NCBI GenBank assembly: GCA_021768625.1
Contig: JAETUM010000014.1
Span: forward strand, 1 to 51,316
DNA length: 51,316 nt
Origin: Candidatus Stoquefichus sp.
GTDB lineage: Bacteria > Bacillota_I > Bacilli_A > Erysipelotrichales > Coprobacillaceae
Direction of reading: 5' to 3'
The notes beneath the pieces were generated by a model. That model made no database searches and was not told the DNA's origin. It was given only the letters and a program-made list of their open reading frames with translations. The stretch's first letter is position 1. Each line of letters opens with the position of its first letter. A program made the translations under genes and the position numbers. Positions 17,701 through 26,700 of this stretch are shown piece by piece.

Positions 17701-17811
17701 GCTGCTATTATTCTTGTTGCATTAAGTGTTCTCTTAACTCTTATAGGTGGTCTTATTCCAGCAAGAAAAGCATCTAAGAGTGATCCAGTTACAGCATTAC
17801 GTTCTGAATAA
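14740..17811 (+). CDS. Fused ABC ATPase/FtsX-type permease (MacB-like exporter)
   Basis: The 1023-residue product begins with a complete ATPase: Walker A GPSGSGKT (38-45), signature MSGGQMQRVAIARA (about 142), Walker B VLLADEPTG. A first membrane helix follows at about 270, then an external region of about 590 residues, and three more helices near the C-terminus (about 890-1010) with the FtsX motif LERKKEIGILRAIGAS. This is the MacB/LolCDE/BceAB class, which works by mechanotransmission: export or removal of peptides, antibiotics or lipids. In Bacillota this fused type is common and its substrate usually unknown. AAAGGAGG precedes the ATG. No two-component system is adjacent, apart from vanRS 8 kb upstream. 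Confidence 0.85.
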   Translation: MIQIKNISKVYKTGHLTQKALDKVSLNLRENEFVAILGPSGSGKTTLLNIIGGLDRYDDGDLIINGISTKNYKDRDWDSYRNHTIGFVFQSYNLIPHQTVLSNVELALTISGISKEERRKRAKKALEQVGLGNQEHKKPNQMSGGQMQRVAIARALVNDPDVLLADEPTGALDSETSVQIMNLLKEVAKDRLVVMVTHNPELAEEYATRIVQLRDGVIHSDSLPFEVSQLEKPKHQNMGKSSMSFLTALSLSFHNLRTKKARTILTSFAGSIGIIGIALILSLSNGVNEYIRSIEEETLSEYPLQIQSTGFSMGAMLTDKQDNENKEDDSSKIQVSQMITNMFSKIGSNDLTSLKKYFDSGKSNIDRYTNSIEYTYNVAPQIYSAKTDKIRRVHPDNSFASIGLGSSTSSNSMMSMAMSTDVFYQMPSHPALYEDQYDIKSGRWPKNYNECVLVLSKSGKISDFMLYTLGLRDFKELDDMIDQFSNEEKVKTPDNIQSYSYDEILGTQFKLVNACDYYVYDQTYKVYKDKTDDNAYMKDLVKKGETLTIVGVVQPSENASAMMLSSGIYYPASLTEHVIKQSQSSEIVKKQLDNPQVNVFTGKSFKEEENNKKFDMKSLFTIDADMMKKAFTFDQSKISVDMKNIDFSQIKLDISTLPSLDMSTLLSDIKIGFSQEKLEDLSKTLMTDFQKYAIKNNFTDPEKMNEYFMSYLQDEKTQFFITKEVTDVLEEAGVTEQLQTTLQNRVQTMVNQYSQQITTSLQTQLQSILSQQMGSLAKDMQKAFKIDTSMFAKAIKVNLDEKELSELMMSLMTKETVSYENNLKKLQYAEFDKPSGINIYPKDFETKQEVIRILDSYNENMKKTDEDKVIAYTDYVGTLMSSVTDMINAISYVLIAFVAISLIVSSIMIGVITYISVLERKKEIGILRAIGASKNNVSQVFNAETFIIGLLAGVLGIVISFILLIPGNVLIHELSGIESMNASIPINAAIILVALSVLLTLIGGLIPARKASKSDPVTALRSE

Positions 17812-17820
17812 AAAGATATA

Positions 17821-17846
17821 AAAGGCTTGATATTCAAGTCTTTTTT
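17821..17846 (+). terminator. Terminator after the ABC transporter
   Basis: AAAGGCTTGA-TAT-TCAAGTCTTT (one G-U) followed by T's. Confidence 0.75.
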
Positions 17847-17876
17847 CATTTTGTGTAATAATATGTATAATATATA

Positions 17877-17904
17877 TTGACAAAGTGTAAAATAATGATA
17901 AAAT
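17877..17904 (+). promoter_or_regulatory. Promoter of the metal-efflux operon
   Basis: Perfect -35 TTGACA (17877-17882), 16-base spacer, -10 TAAAAT (17899-17904). The start of transcription would fall just before the operator. A second possible -10 (TATAAT, 17931-17936) with TTAACA (17909-17914) brackets the operator. Confidence 0.6.
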
Positions 17905-17913
17905 GATATTAAC

Positions 17914-17933
17914 ATATGAACAGTTGTTCATAT
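17914..17933. promoter_or_regulatory. CadC/SmtB-type operator palindrome
   Basis: ATATGAACAGTTGTTCATAT, a perfect inverted repeat with the ATGAACA-N2-TGTTCAT core of ArsR/SmtB-family operators (the cyanobacterial smt site has the same ATGAACAGTTATTCA shape). It sits at about +3 to +22 of the main promoter, where a bound repressor would block transcription. The likely repressor is encoded at 20109-20471. Confidence 0.8.
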
Positions 17934-17958
17934 AATGATATAAAAAGGAGATTTAAAT

Positions 17959-18177
17959 ATGAAAAAGACTTATAAGATTGAAGTAGATTGTGCAAATTGT
18001 GCAAATAAAATGGAAGAAGCGGCTAAGAAGACAAATGGGGTAAAAGATGCTGTTGTTAATTTTATGACATTAAAAATGTCAGTTGAATTTGAAGATGGAG
18101 TTAATCCAAAAGAAGTTATGAAAGAGGTTGTTAAAAATTGTAAGATTGTAGAAGATGATTGTGAAATTTTCTTATAA
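17959..18177 (+). CDS. Heavy-metal-associated (HMA) domain protein, CopZ-like
   Basis: The 72-residue protein is a single HMA ferredoxin-like domain with metal-binding C11 and C14 in VDCANCANKMEE. It lacks the Met before the CxxC of copper chaperones (MxCxxC) and has an acidic D10 there, which fits Zn/Cd-type domains. The adjacent P-type ATPase has no N-terminal HMA domain, so this protein may be its metal-binding domain as a separate polypeptide. A strong AAAGGAG site and the operator just upstream make it the first gene of the operon. Confidence 0.8.
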   Translation: MKKTYKIEVDCANCANKMEEAAKKTNGVKDAVVNFMTLKMSVEFEDGVNPKEVMKEVVKNCKIVEDDCEIFL

Positions 18178-18222
18178 TCATATGACGTTACTTTTGTAGC
18201 GTTTTAAGAAGGAGAGATAGAT

Positions 18223-20094
18223 ATGAATAAGAAACAAAAAAAAGTTTTACAAAGAATTATTATTTCTTTTCTTTGTATTCTTTTATTTGCATTTATACCT
18301 GTAGAAGGATATGTAGAATTTGTTTTATATATGATTCCTTATCTTATTATTGGTTATGATATTTTGAAAAAAGCTATAAAGGGAATAATGAACAAACAAG
18401 TTTTTGATGAGAATTTTTTAATGGCTGTTGCAACAGTTGGAGCTATTGCTTTAGGTGATTATAAAGAAGGCGTAGCTGTTATGTTATTTTATCAAATTGG
18501 GGAATTGTTTCAAAGTTATGCTGTTGGAAAGAGTCGTAGAAACATTAGTGATTTAATGGATATTAGACCAGACTATGCTAATATTGAAAGAGAAGATGGG
18601 AAAGAAGAGAAAGTTGATCCAGATGAGGTAGAAATTGGAAGTATTATTATTGTGAAACCTGGAGAGAAAGTACCTATAGATGGTATGATTATTGAAGGAA
18701 AAACATCATTAAATACAAGTGCTTTAACTGGGGAGAGTGTTCCTAGAGAAGTGAATGTTGGAGATGAGGTTATTAGTGGGTGTGTTAATTTAACAGGTTT
18801 GTTAAAAATAGAAACAACAAAAGAATTTGGTGAATCAACAGTATCTAAGATTTTAGATTTGGTTGAGAATGCAAGCTCAAAGAAATCAAAATCAGAAAAC
18901 TTTATTTCTAAGTTTGCAAAATATTATACACCTGCTGTTTGTTATGGAGCTGTTGCATTAGCAATATGTCCTCCAATTGTTAATCAGCTATTTTTGAACG
19001 CTTCACCACAATGGGGAGAATGGATTTTCCGTGCTTTAACGTTTTTAGTTATTAGTTGTCCTTGTGCTCTTGTTATTAGTATTCCACTTAGTTTCTTCGC
19101 TGGAATTGGTGGTGCGAGTCATGAGGGTGTTTTGGTTAAAGGTTCAAATTACTTAGAAACTTTATCACAAACAAAATATGTTGTGTTTGATAAAACGGGG
19201 ACAATGACACAAGGTGTTTTTGAGGTAAATGATATTCATCATTCAACAATCAATAATGATCAATTATTAGAATATGCAGCTTTAGCAGAAAGTTATTCTA
19301 CCCATCCTATTAGTAAAAGCTTGCAAAGAGCTTATGCAAAAGAGATAGATAAAAGTCGTATAGGACATGTAGAAGAAGTGAGCGGTAAAGGTGTTATTGC
19401 AAATGTTGATAATAAAGAAATTGCGGTTGGAAATGATAAGTTGATGAATCAACTTCATATTGATTATCATGATTGCCATAGTGTAGGAACAATAGTTCAT
19501 GTTGCTATTGATGGAGAATATGTAGGGCATATTTTGATTTCTGATACAATGAAACCAAATGCAAAGAAGGCTATTGAAGAATTAAAAAGTATTGGGATGA
19601 AAAAGACAATCATGTTAACTGGGGATATGAATAATATTGCTTTACAAGTTGCTCATGATCTTGGAATTGATGAAGTTTATAGTGAATTACTTCCTAGTGA
19701 TAAGGTTGATAAGGTTGAAGAAATTTTGCGAAATAAAGAAGATAAAGAAAAAGTTGCATTTGTTGGAGATGGGATTAATGATGCACCTGTTTTATCTAGG
19801 GCTGATATTGGAATAGCTATGGGAGCATTAGGATCTGATGCAGCTATAGAAGCTGCTGATATTGTTTTAATGGATGATGATCCATTAAAGATTGCTAAAG
19901 CTATTAAAATATCAAAAAAATGTATTCGCATTGTTTATCAAAATATTTATTTTGCTATAGGTGTTAAATTGATTTGTTTAGTGCTTGGAGCAATGGGAAT
20001 AGCCAATATGTGGGTAGCTATCTTTGCTGATGTTGGTGTTATGGTTATTGCAGTATTAAATGCAATACGAGCATTATATGTAAAAAAATTATAG
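18223..20094 (+). CDS. cadA: Zn/Cd/Pb-exporting P1B-type ATPase (ZntA/CadA-like)
   Basis: The 623-residue membrane pump has the family motifs: TGES actuator loop, CPC in a membrane helix (SCPCALVIS, about 279), phosphorylation site DKTGT (about 323), HP motif (THPISKSL), and GDGINDAP (about 514). The last helices carry KLICLVLG and ADVGVMVIAVLNA, the Lys and Asp that mark P1B-2 pumps for Zn2+, Cd2+ and Pb2+ rather than Cu+. The N-terminal metal domain is absent, in line with the separate HMA gene 45 bases upstream. AAGGAGAG precedes the start. The repressor gene starts 14 bases after the stop. Confidence 0.85.
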   Translation: MNKKQKKVLQRIIISFLCILLFAFIPVEGYVEFVLYMIPYLIIGYDILKKAIKGIMNKQVFDENFLMAVATVGAIALGDYKEGVAVMLFYQIGELFQSYAVGKSRRNISDLMDIRPDYANIEREDGKEEKVDPDEVEIGSIIIVKPGEKVPIDGMIIEGKTSLNTSALTGESVPREVNVGDEVISGCVNLTGLLKIETTKEFGESTVSKILDLVENASSKKSKSENFISKFAKYYTPAVCYGAVALAICPPIVNQLFLNASPQWGEWIFRALTFLVISCPCALVISIPLSFFAGIGGASHEGVLVKGSNYLETLSQTKYVVFDKTGTMTQGVFEVNDIHHSTINNDQLLEYAALAESYSTHPISKSLQRAYAKEIDKSRIGHVEEVSGKGVIANVDNKEIAVGNDKLMNQLHIDYHDCHSVGTIVHVAIDGEYVGHILISDTMKPNAKKAIEELKSIGMKKTIMLTGDMNNIALQVAHDLGIDEVYSELLPSDKVDKVEEILRNKEDKEKVAFVGDGINDAPVLSRADIGIAMGALGSDAAIEAADIVLMDDDPLKIAKAIKISKKCIRIVYQNIYFAIGVKLICLVLGAMGIANMWVAIFADVGVMVIAVLNAIRALYVKKL

Positions 20095-20108
20095 AAAGAG
20101 GTAAGAAA

Positions 20109-20471
20109 TTGGATAATCAAAAAGTAGAGTGTTGTGATACAGTAGAAGTGCATACTGAATTAGTAAAAATAGTAGAAGAAAAAATGCCTCCAGAGGAAGA
20201 ATTATATGATTTGGCAGAATTATTTAAAGTATTTGGAGATTCTACAAGAATTAGAATACTATTTGTTCTTTTTGAAGCTGAGGTTTGTGTTTGTGATTTG
20301 GCTGAAACATTAAAGATGACACAATCAGCAATTTCACATCAGCTTAAGATCTTAAAACAAAATAAGTTAGTGAAAAGTAGACGTCATGGAAAGTCGGTTT
20401 TTTATTCATTAGCGGATGGACATGTTCGTACAATCATTAATCAAGGATTAGAACATATAGAAGAAGATTAA
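20109..20471 (+). CDS. cadC: CadC-type ArsR/SmtB metal-sensing repressor
   Basis: TTG start after an AGAGGTAAG site. The 120-residue protein has the ArsR winged helix (SAISHQLKILKQNKLV) and both classical metal sites: cysteines C8/C9 and C60/C62 (CVCDLA), like the alpha3N site of CadC, and D103, H105, H116, E119 in the alpha5 pattern DxHx10Hx2E. It should bind Cd/Pb/Zn and release the operator at 17914-17933, so controlling its own operon. Last gene of the operon; a terminator follows at 20490-20517. Confidence 0.9.
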   Translation: MDNQKVECCDTVEVHTELVKIVEEKMPPEEELYDLAELFKVFGDSTRIRILFVLFEAEVCVCDLAETLKMTQSAISHQLKILKQNKLVKSRRHGKSVFYSLADGHVRTIINQGLEHIEED

Positions 20472-20489
20472 AAAATTAAACAATTTTAG

Positions 20490-20517
20490 GAAGAACTTGA
20501 AAGGTTCTTCTTTTTTT
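20490..20517 (+). terminator. Terminator of the metal-efflux operon
   Basis: GAAGAAC pairs with GTTCTTC, followed by seven T's. The remaining gap to 20676 shows no gene. Confidence 0.75.
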
Positions 20518-20676
20518 GATTATAAATAATAGATCAAGTTAAAGTTATATATTTTTTAATGAACATAGACAATACATTATAAAATAAATGATAAAACTAA
20601 TGTCAGATAGATAAATATTCAATTTATTAAGAATGACAAAAATTTAACAAAATTTTGAAAGTGAGGAAAGAAAGTG

Positions 20677-20705
20677 TTGAATCACAAGATTAATAGGTGT
20701 AAAAT
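20677..20705 (+). promoter_or_regulatory. Putative promoter of the giant surface-protein gene
   Basis: TTGAAT (20677-20682), 17-base spacer, TAAAAT (20700-20705). This gives a leader of about 70 bases ending in a G7 tract and ribosome site. Confidence 0.55.
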
Positions 20706-20762
20706 TAATGTGAATAATTGTCGGAAAAATATAAAGTATCTTTTGGCATAAATCTAATTTTT

Positions 20763-20772
20763 GGGGGGGAGG
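20763..20772 (+). promoter_or_regulatory. G7 tract within the ribosome-binding site of the giant gene
   Basis: GGGGGGGAGG: seven consecutive G's run into AGG, ending 9 bases before the ATG at 20782. Such a run is rare in this AT-rich sequence and may be prone to length changes. Confidence 0.5.
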
Positions 20773-20781
20773 ATAGATACA

Positions 20782-23700
20782 ATGAAAAATAATATAAAAT
20801 TGGTCTTCGACAAGTTGTGGAAAATAATTGTAGTGCTGGCTATGATTATAACAGGACTGACAATCATGGATAATGTAGCAGATGCCGTTACAGATATAGG
20901 AAGACCTAGTGTTCACTTTGTTATGGAGCACTTTTCAGGAGGTATTACACCTACTGACAGTGAAGGGAATCCACAATCTAATACATCATTGATTAGTCGA
21001 GGAATGGGTCATGGAGTTACTGTCAATCTGGTTATAGATCCAGATTTCACAATAGGAAGTGCTCATGGATTACACTATAATTTGCAATTACCTTATTTTT
21101 ACTATGTCTCAGGAAATTTGATTACAACATTTGATATTAATGATGTTCCTAGTGATCAAAAAGATGAATCAGGAAAACCATTAATGGGTGTTGGAGCCAT
21201 AGTTAGAGAAAGCAAAGGTGCAGATGTTGACGAAGGTGATGAATTCTATGGGGAAAGTACAATAGAAGGAAGTCAGATGGTGTTAGAGTCTGGAAATCCA
21301 TTGTATGTTCAAGTAGAACTATTTTTCTATGGTGATGTTCCTGAAAATGCAGGAGCTACTGTATCTTTAGGTGGTGGATATGAAAAGTATGAAGATGAGG
21401 ATCAAGTTCAGCATACAATTCAATTCCAAACAGCCCCTGGAGTAACAACAAAAGCAAAATATAATTTAATATGTTCTAACTTACAGTGGGATACTAAGAT
21501 TACACAAGTAACACCTGCTAATGTTTTATGGGATAAATATAATTATTTAGTTTATAAAGTAGAGGTTGAAAATAAATCTGAGGAAGATACAAGTTACTTT
21601 AGTGCTTATGGGTTTGGTGTTAAAGTACCAACAAGCGATGATGAAAATGCGTATGGATTACTTAGAAAAGAGGCTATGAAATGGATATATAATCCAGATG
21701 GAGATCCAATAGAAAATACAAGCTTCACAAATCAAGATCGAGAAAATGACTTTGTCGGTGTGCCAGGACAAGGTGGTATTCTAATATACGATGTTACAGA
21801 TATTGATGAAGAAGAGTTGGCAGAGTGGGATATAGAAAGTTTTTCAAATATGTCTAAGTATAAGTCATTGCCATATAACTATACAATCAACTCTATGGTA
21901 ACATATCGTGAAACAGATGAAGAAGTACGCAAAGGAGAAAAGAAAGTATACTATTTTGCTATTCCGATGGCAACAAATATCCCAAATTATGCTATTAATT
22001 CACTTTATACGAGAATGTATACAACAATTTACTTTGGTACAGGAAATGCTTATTCTTGGTCAAAGACAACAAATGTAACAGGAAAGTTTGATGCTCCTAA
22101 AGAAGATTTTACACATAATAAATATGTTGAAGAAAATGGAAAACAAGTTAAAAAGAAGATTGTTCCAATTGGTTCTAATGTTGATTATTATTTAGGAAAT
22201 TTCAAGAACACTGGAAATATTCCAGTATTTAATACTTATGTTGTTGATACGTTACCTGATAAATTTGATTTACAAAAAATTAGTATTGAATTGAATATTC
22301 ATGAGGAAGAAGACGAACCTCAATTAAAAGATTGGTTTTCTGATCCATGTTATGTTTATTTTGAATTTTTAAATTCTAAAACAGATAAAAAAGAGTACGT
22401 TTCTATGGGAACATTTGCACCTGATGCAAATGCATCAACAGATGATATTGCAGTATGGTCATATAATGCAAAAGATGTTGTAAAAAATTATTTACAAAGT
22501 CATAAAGATTTATCTTTTACAGGATGTTTTAAAATTGATTTTAAAGAACGTATTAATGTTAAAGAAGAACTTGATGGACGAATTGTTGTTAATGGAAATG
22601 TTAATAGTAGAGATGTTTTTGTCAATCAATTAGATACACATTTTGAGAAATGGCATTATGTTCCTCCTGTAGCAACAAGTGAAGATGGTTTTGAAGGTGG
22701 ATATACAAAAACACCTAAAAAGGTAAGTACAACTGAAGCTACAATTGAAACATCACCAGCTATACCGTTGATTGATGTAGATGCTTATCAAAAGAAAAAT
22801 GATGGTACATATGCATATAGTGATTTAGAAAAAGTGCCAGTGCATGGTCCAAATGTAGGTTATAGGTATAAGTTAGGAAATGGAAGTATTTCTGATATGA
22901 TACCTGGAATTTTCAAATCTGGAAGTTTTCTTTTAAGTACAAGTAGTACTAGTCCAAAAGGATTTATCACTGATAAAATTATCTTTTCTAAAGATTTGGT
23001 AGAAAAATCAGCTCAAATTGAAACCATTACTCTTTATTTTAGTGATGGAACAAATAAGGTGCTTTCAAATGTTGATACAAGTATCCTTACTATTGATGCA
23101 AATGGAAACTATGTTTTAGATAAAACAGCATGGGATGGTAAGACATTATCAAATTTTGAAGTGAAAGTTAGTAAGTTTGTTGCTGAAACACAATTGGGTA
23201 ATAATGTTTTTATTGATGTAGATGGTAGTACAAATATTGTTAAGCCAGTCAAGGTAAAAGGAAGTCTTGAAACTGTTTATAATGATGTGAATGCTGATAA
23301 GAAAGCAACTTCAGAAGCAACTCTTGAAACAAGTGCTGCTATACCATTGATTGATACAGATGCTTATCAAAAGAAAACTGATGGAACTTATACATATGGA
23401 GATTTGGTAAAAGTACCTGTACAGAGCTCTGACATTGGTTATAGATATAAATTAGGGAATAATAGTATTTCTGATATGATACCTGGTATTTTTAAGTCTG
23501 GAGATTTTCTTCTTAATTCAAGTGGAAGTTATTCACAAGGATATATTACTGATGAAATTATATTCTCTAAAGAATTGATTGACAATGTTGCGACAATTGA
23601 TTCAATAACCTTCCATTTTAGTGATGGTACAACAAAAACACTTTCAAGCATTACAACAAGTATGTTTACTGTAGATGAAGATGGACATTATGTGTTAGAT

Positions 23701-26700
23701 AAAAGTGCTTGGGATAGTAAAATATTATTAAATTTTGAGGTGGAATTTAGTAAGTTTAATTCACAAATAGCATTAAATGATGATGTTTTCATCAAAACAA
23801 ATGGTAATACAAATGTTGTTAAACCTGTTAGAGTTACAGGAAGTTTTGAAACTCAATATAATGATGCAAGTGTTGATAAGAAAGTAACATCAAATGCAAC
23901 TCTTGATACACAACCAGCTGTTCCAGTTATCAATGTTGATACATTTAGAAATGTAAATGGAACTTATACATATAATGATCCTACAGAAGCACCAATGGGT
24001 CTTCCTAATGCAGGTTTTAGATGGAGACTAGCAGATAATAGTATCTCTAAAATGATACCAGGACTTATGAAGTCTGGAAATTTATTGGTTTCAACTGGTG
24101 CTGATAGTGATGGAACAAAACGTTATGGATTTATAACTGATACATTAACTTTATCGAAGAAATTAGTAGAAATTTCTCAAATTCATTCAGTTACTCTTTA
24201 TATGAATGATGGTACTAGTTCTATTCTAACATTAGATGATTTTACAGTGGATGCAAATGGAAATTATGTTTTAAATAAAGATTCATGGAGTGGGACTTTA
24301 TCACATTTTGAAGTGCAATTTGATGAATTTGATGTACATACTACAATAACTAATGACGTATACATTCAGGTAGAAGGAAGTCCAAATATTGTTGAACAGT
24401 TAAGAGTAACTGGATCTTTTGAAACTCAATATGATGATACAACTGTTAATAGAAAATCAACAGAAACAGGAACGTTGAATGTTGGAACTATTTGGTTAGA
24501 GTTATCAGGATATAGTTTTAGTGAAGATGATAATACTAAATCTGGAACAAATACGGCTTCAAATCGTAATGGCGCACAATCAGTTGTTAATTCTTTAACT
24601 GTTGCAAATAAAAAAGAAAATACAGGATATGATTTTACTATTGTTAATAATTCTGTTGCTCCAGTAGGAGATGCAGAAGTAAAAATAGAGTTACCAAGTG
24701 TTGGAAAGAAACCAACAATTGGTACTGTTGTTAAGGGATTTAACACAAAAGAGATTAAGATATCTAATTATGTAGATATTACAAAAATTGAAGAAGTTAA
24801 ACTTTATGATTATGATCAAAGTGTAACTGATACACCTGCTAAGGTCATAAGTCTAGCTGATTTGAAAAAAGATGGAGATTCTTTAATTATTGATGAAGAT
24901 ATGTTGAAAGGGCTAGAACGCCTTAAAACTATAGTCATTGTTTGTAAAGATTATGCAGGACAAGAAGATTTATCTAACTTAAAAAAGATGAATATACGTA
25001 TTACAGGTGTTTCTGATTGGTTTGAAGATCTAGATGCAAAATTAACAATCACACCTTCACATATTTCTATGAAGAGTAGAGCGATTAGTTTGATAGATAG
25101 ATTACATGTAGATAAACCAAGATTAGATGTTCATGCAAATCTTTCATATTATAACAATACACCAGAAAAGTCTACAGCAACCAATGCAAATACTGATGGA
25201 AATGAAATGCATTTAGCAATTCCATATGATAGAGATTTCAAATATCGTGTCAGTGTTGAAAATAAGACAATATCAGTATTAGATGATGTTGATTTAATTA
25301 TTGATGTTCCAGTTAATAATAAAAATGCTGCTAATGGAGAAGCAAATACAGGATTCCATACAACAAAGGTTGTTATTAATGAAAATCTATTAAAACAATT
25401 TAAAGAATTGGATTATATTACATTCTATGATATAGATGTCCCTGGTGCAGGAACACGCTTTAACTATGATAAAGATACAAATAAATTGGTAACAGTTGAT
25501 GGTAAAGAGTTAACTATTGTTGATGGTAAAATAGAAATTAGTGAAAAAACATTAAACGAATGGGGAATTAATCACTTAGGAAAAGTTATTGTTTCTGGTC
25601 AAAAAGTCATATTAAAAGATGCTACAACAGATAATGCATGGATTGATTTTTATGGATTCTCAGATTCATTATTTGGAACAACAAATCGTATGACTGTTAA
25701 TGCTAATAACTATTTAGATGGAATCAGAGATTATCCAAATGAATTACCTCCTGTGAATGCTGTTGATCATGCAAGTGCATATGTAAGTAAGATGTATTTT
25801 GATACAACAATAGTTGCAGGATATGTTGAAAATCCTAATAATGCAAATCGTTTTGAAAAAGTTTCGACTTCAACAGAACATGTAAGAGCAAATTATTATA
25901 CATGTTCTAGTTCATTTGGTGATAACTCAGAGTTAGATGTTGGCTATAAAGCACTTGGATCATTTATGGTTGACTTTAGACAATATCTCAATGTGAATTA
26001 TGATTATCCTGTAGATGTTGGACAACCTACTTATGATAATTATATTTGGCAAGAACATAGAGATTGGCCTTGGGTATATACACAATCTTTAAATACTGCA
26101 GCAAATGTGAATTTAACAGTAAATTTACCTTCAAATTCATTTGATGCTTATTATTTGAAAGTGGATCCAAGAGCAAAGGATTACTTTAATTCTATTACAG
26201 TTATAAGAAAAGATGGAACAAAGTATGTTGTTAATAGAAGTGATTGGCAAGATAATTCTGTTGAAACAAATAGTCAAGGGAAATCATTCTTTAGAATAAA
26301 TCTATTAACTAATGAAGAACAAAAACGTTATGAAACAGTTGGTTCAGGAGTTAATAATGATATTTATTATAAAGAATTGAAAGATTATGTTGTTAGCAAT
26401 CCAATAACACAAATTATTATTAATTTAGATATAAATGAAGATGAGGCAGTCAATGAGACAACAGCTAAAAATCCAGATTATGGAACATGGTATGTTGCTA
26501 ATGATCAAAAGACTAAATATATGTTTGAAGTTACTGGTCGTTTCTATGAAGAAGGACAATCGGTTGCCACTGTATCTACAGATATGATAGTTGGTGGAGA
26601 TAGAGGAAACAATACAACAAGAACTGGTTATAAAGCAAAAGAAAGATCAATTAGTGGAAAAGATACTGGAGCAAATAAAACAGATTGGTCATATAAAAAC

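Noticed and set aside
18223-20094. Copper-transporting ATPase (CopA) as the identity of the P-type pump
   Set aside because: The final helices carry the Lys/Asp pattern of Zn/Cd/Pb pumps, and the operon repressor is CadC-like rather than CopY/CsoR.
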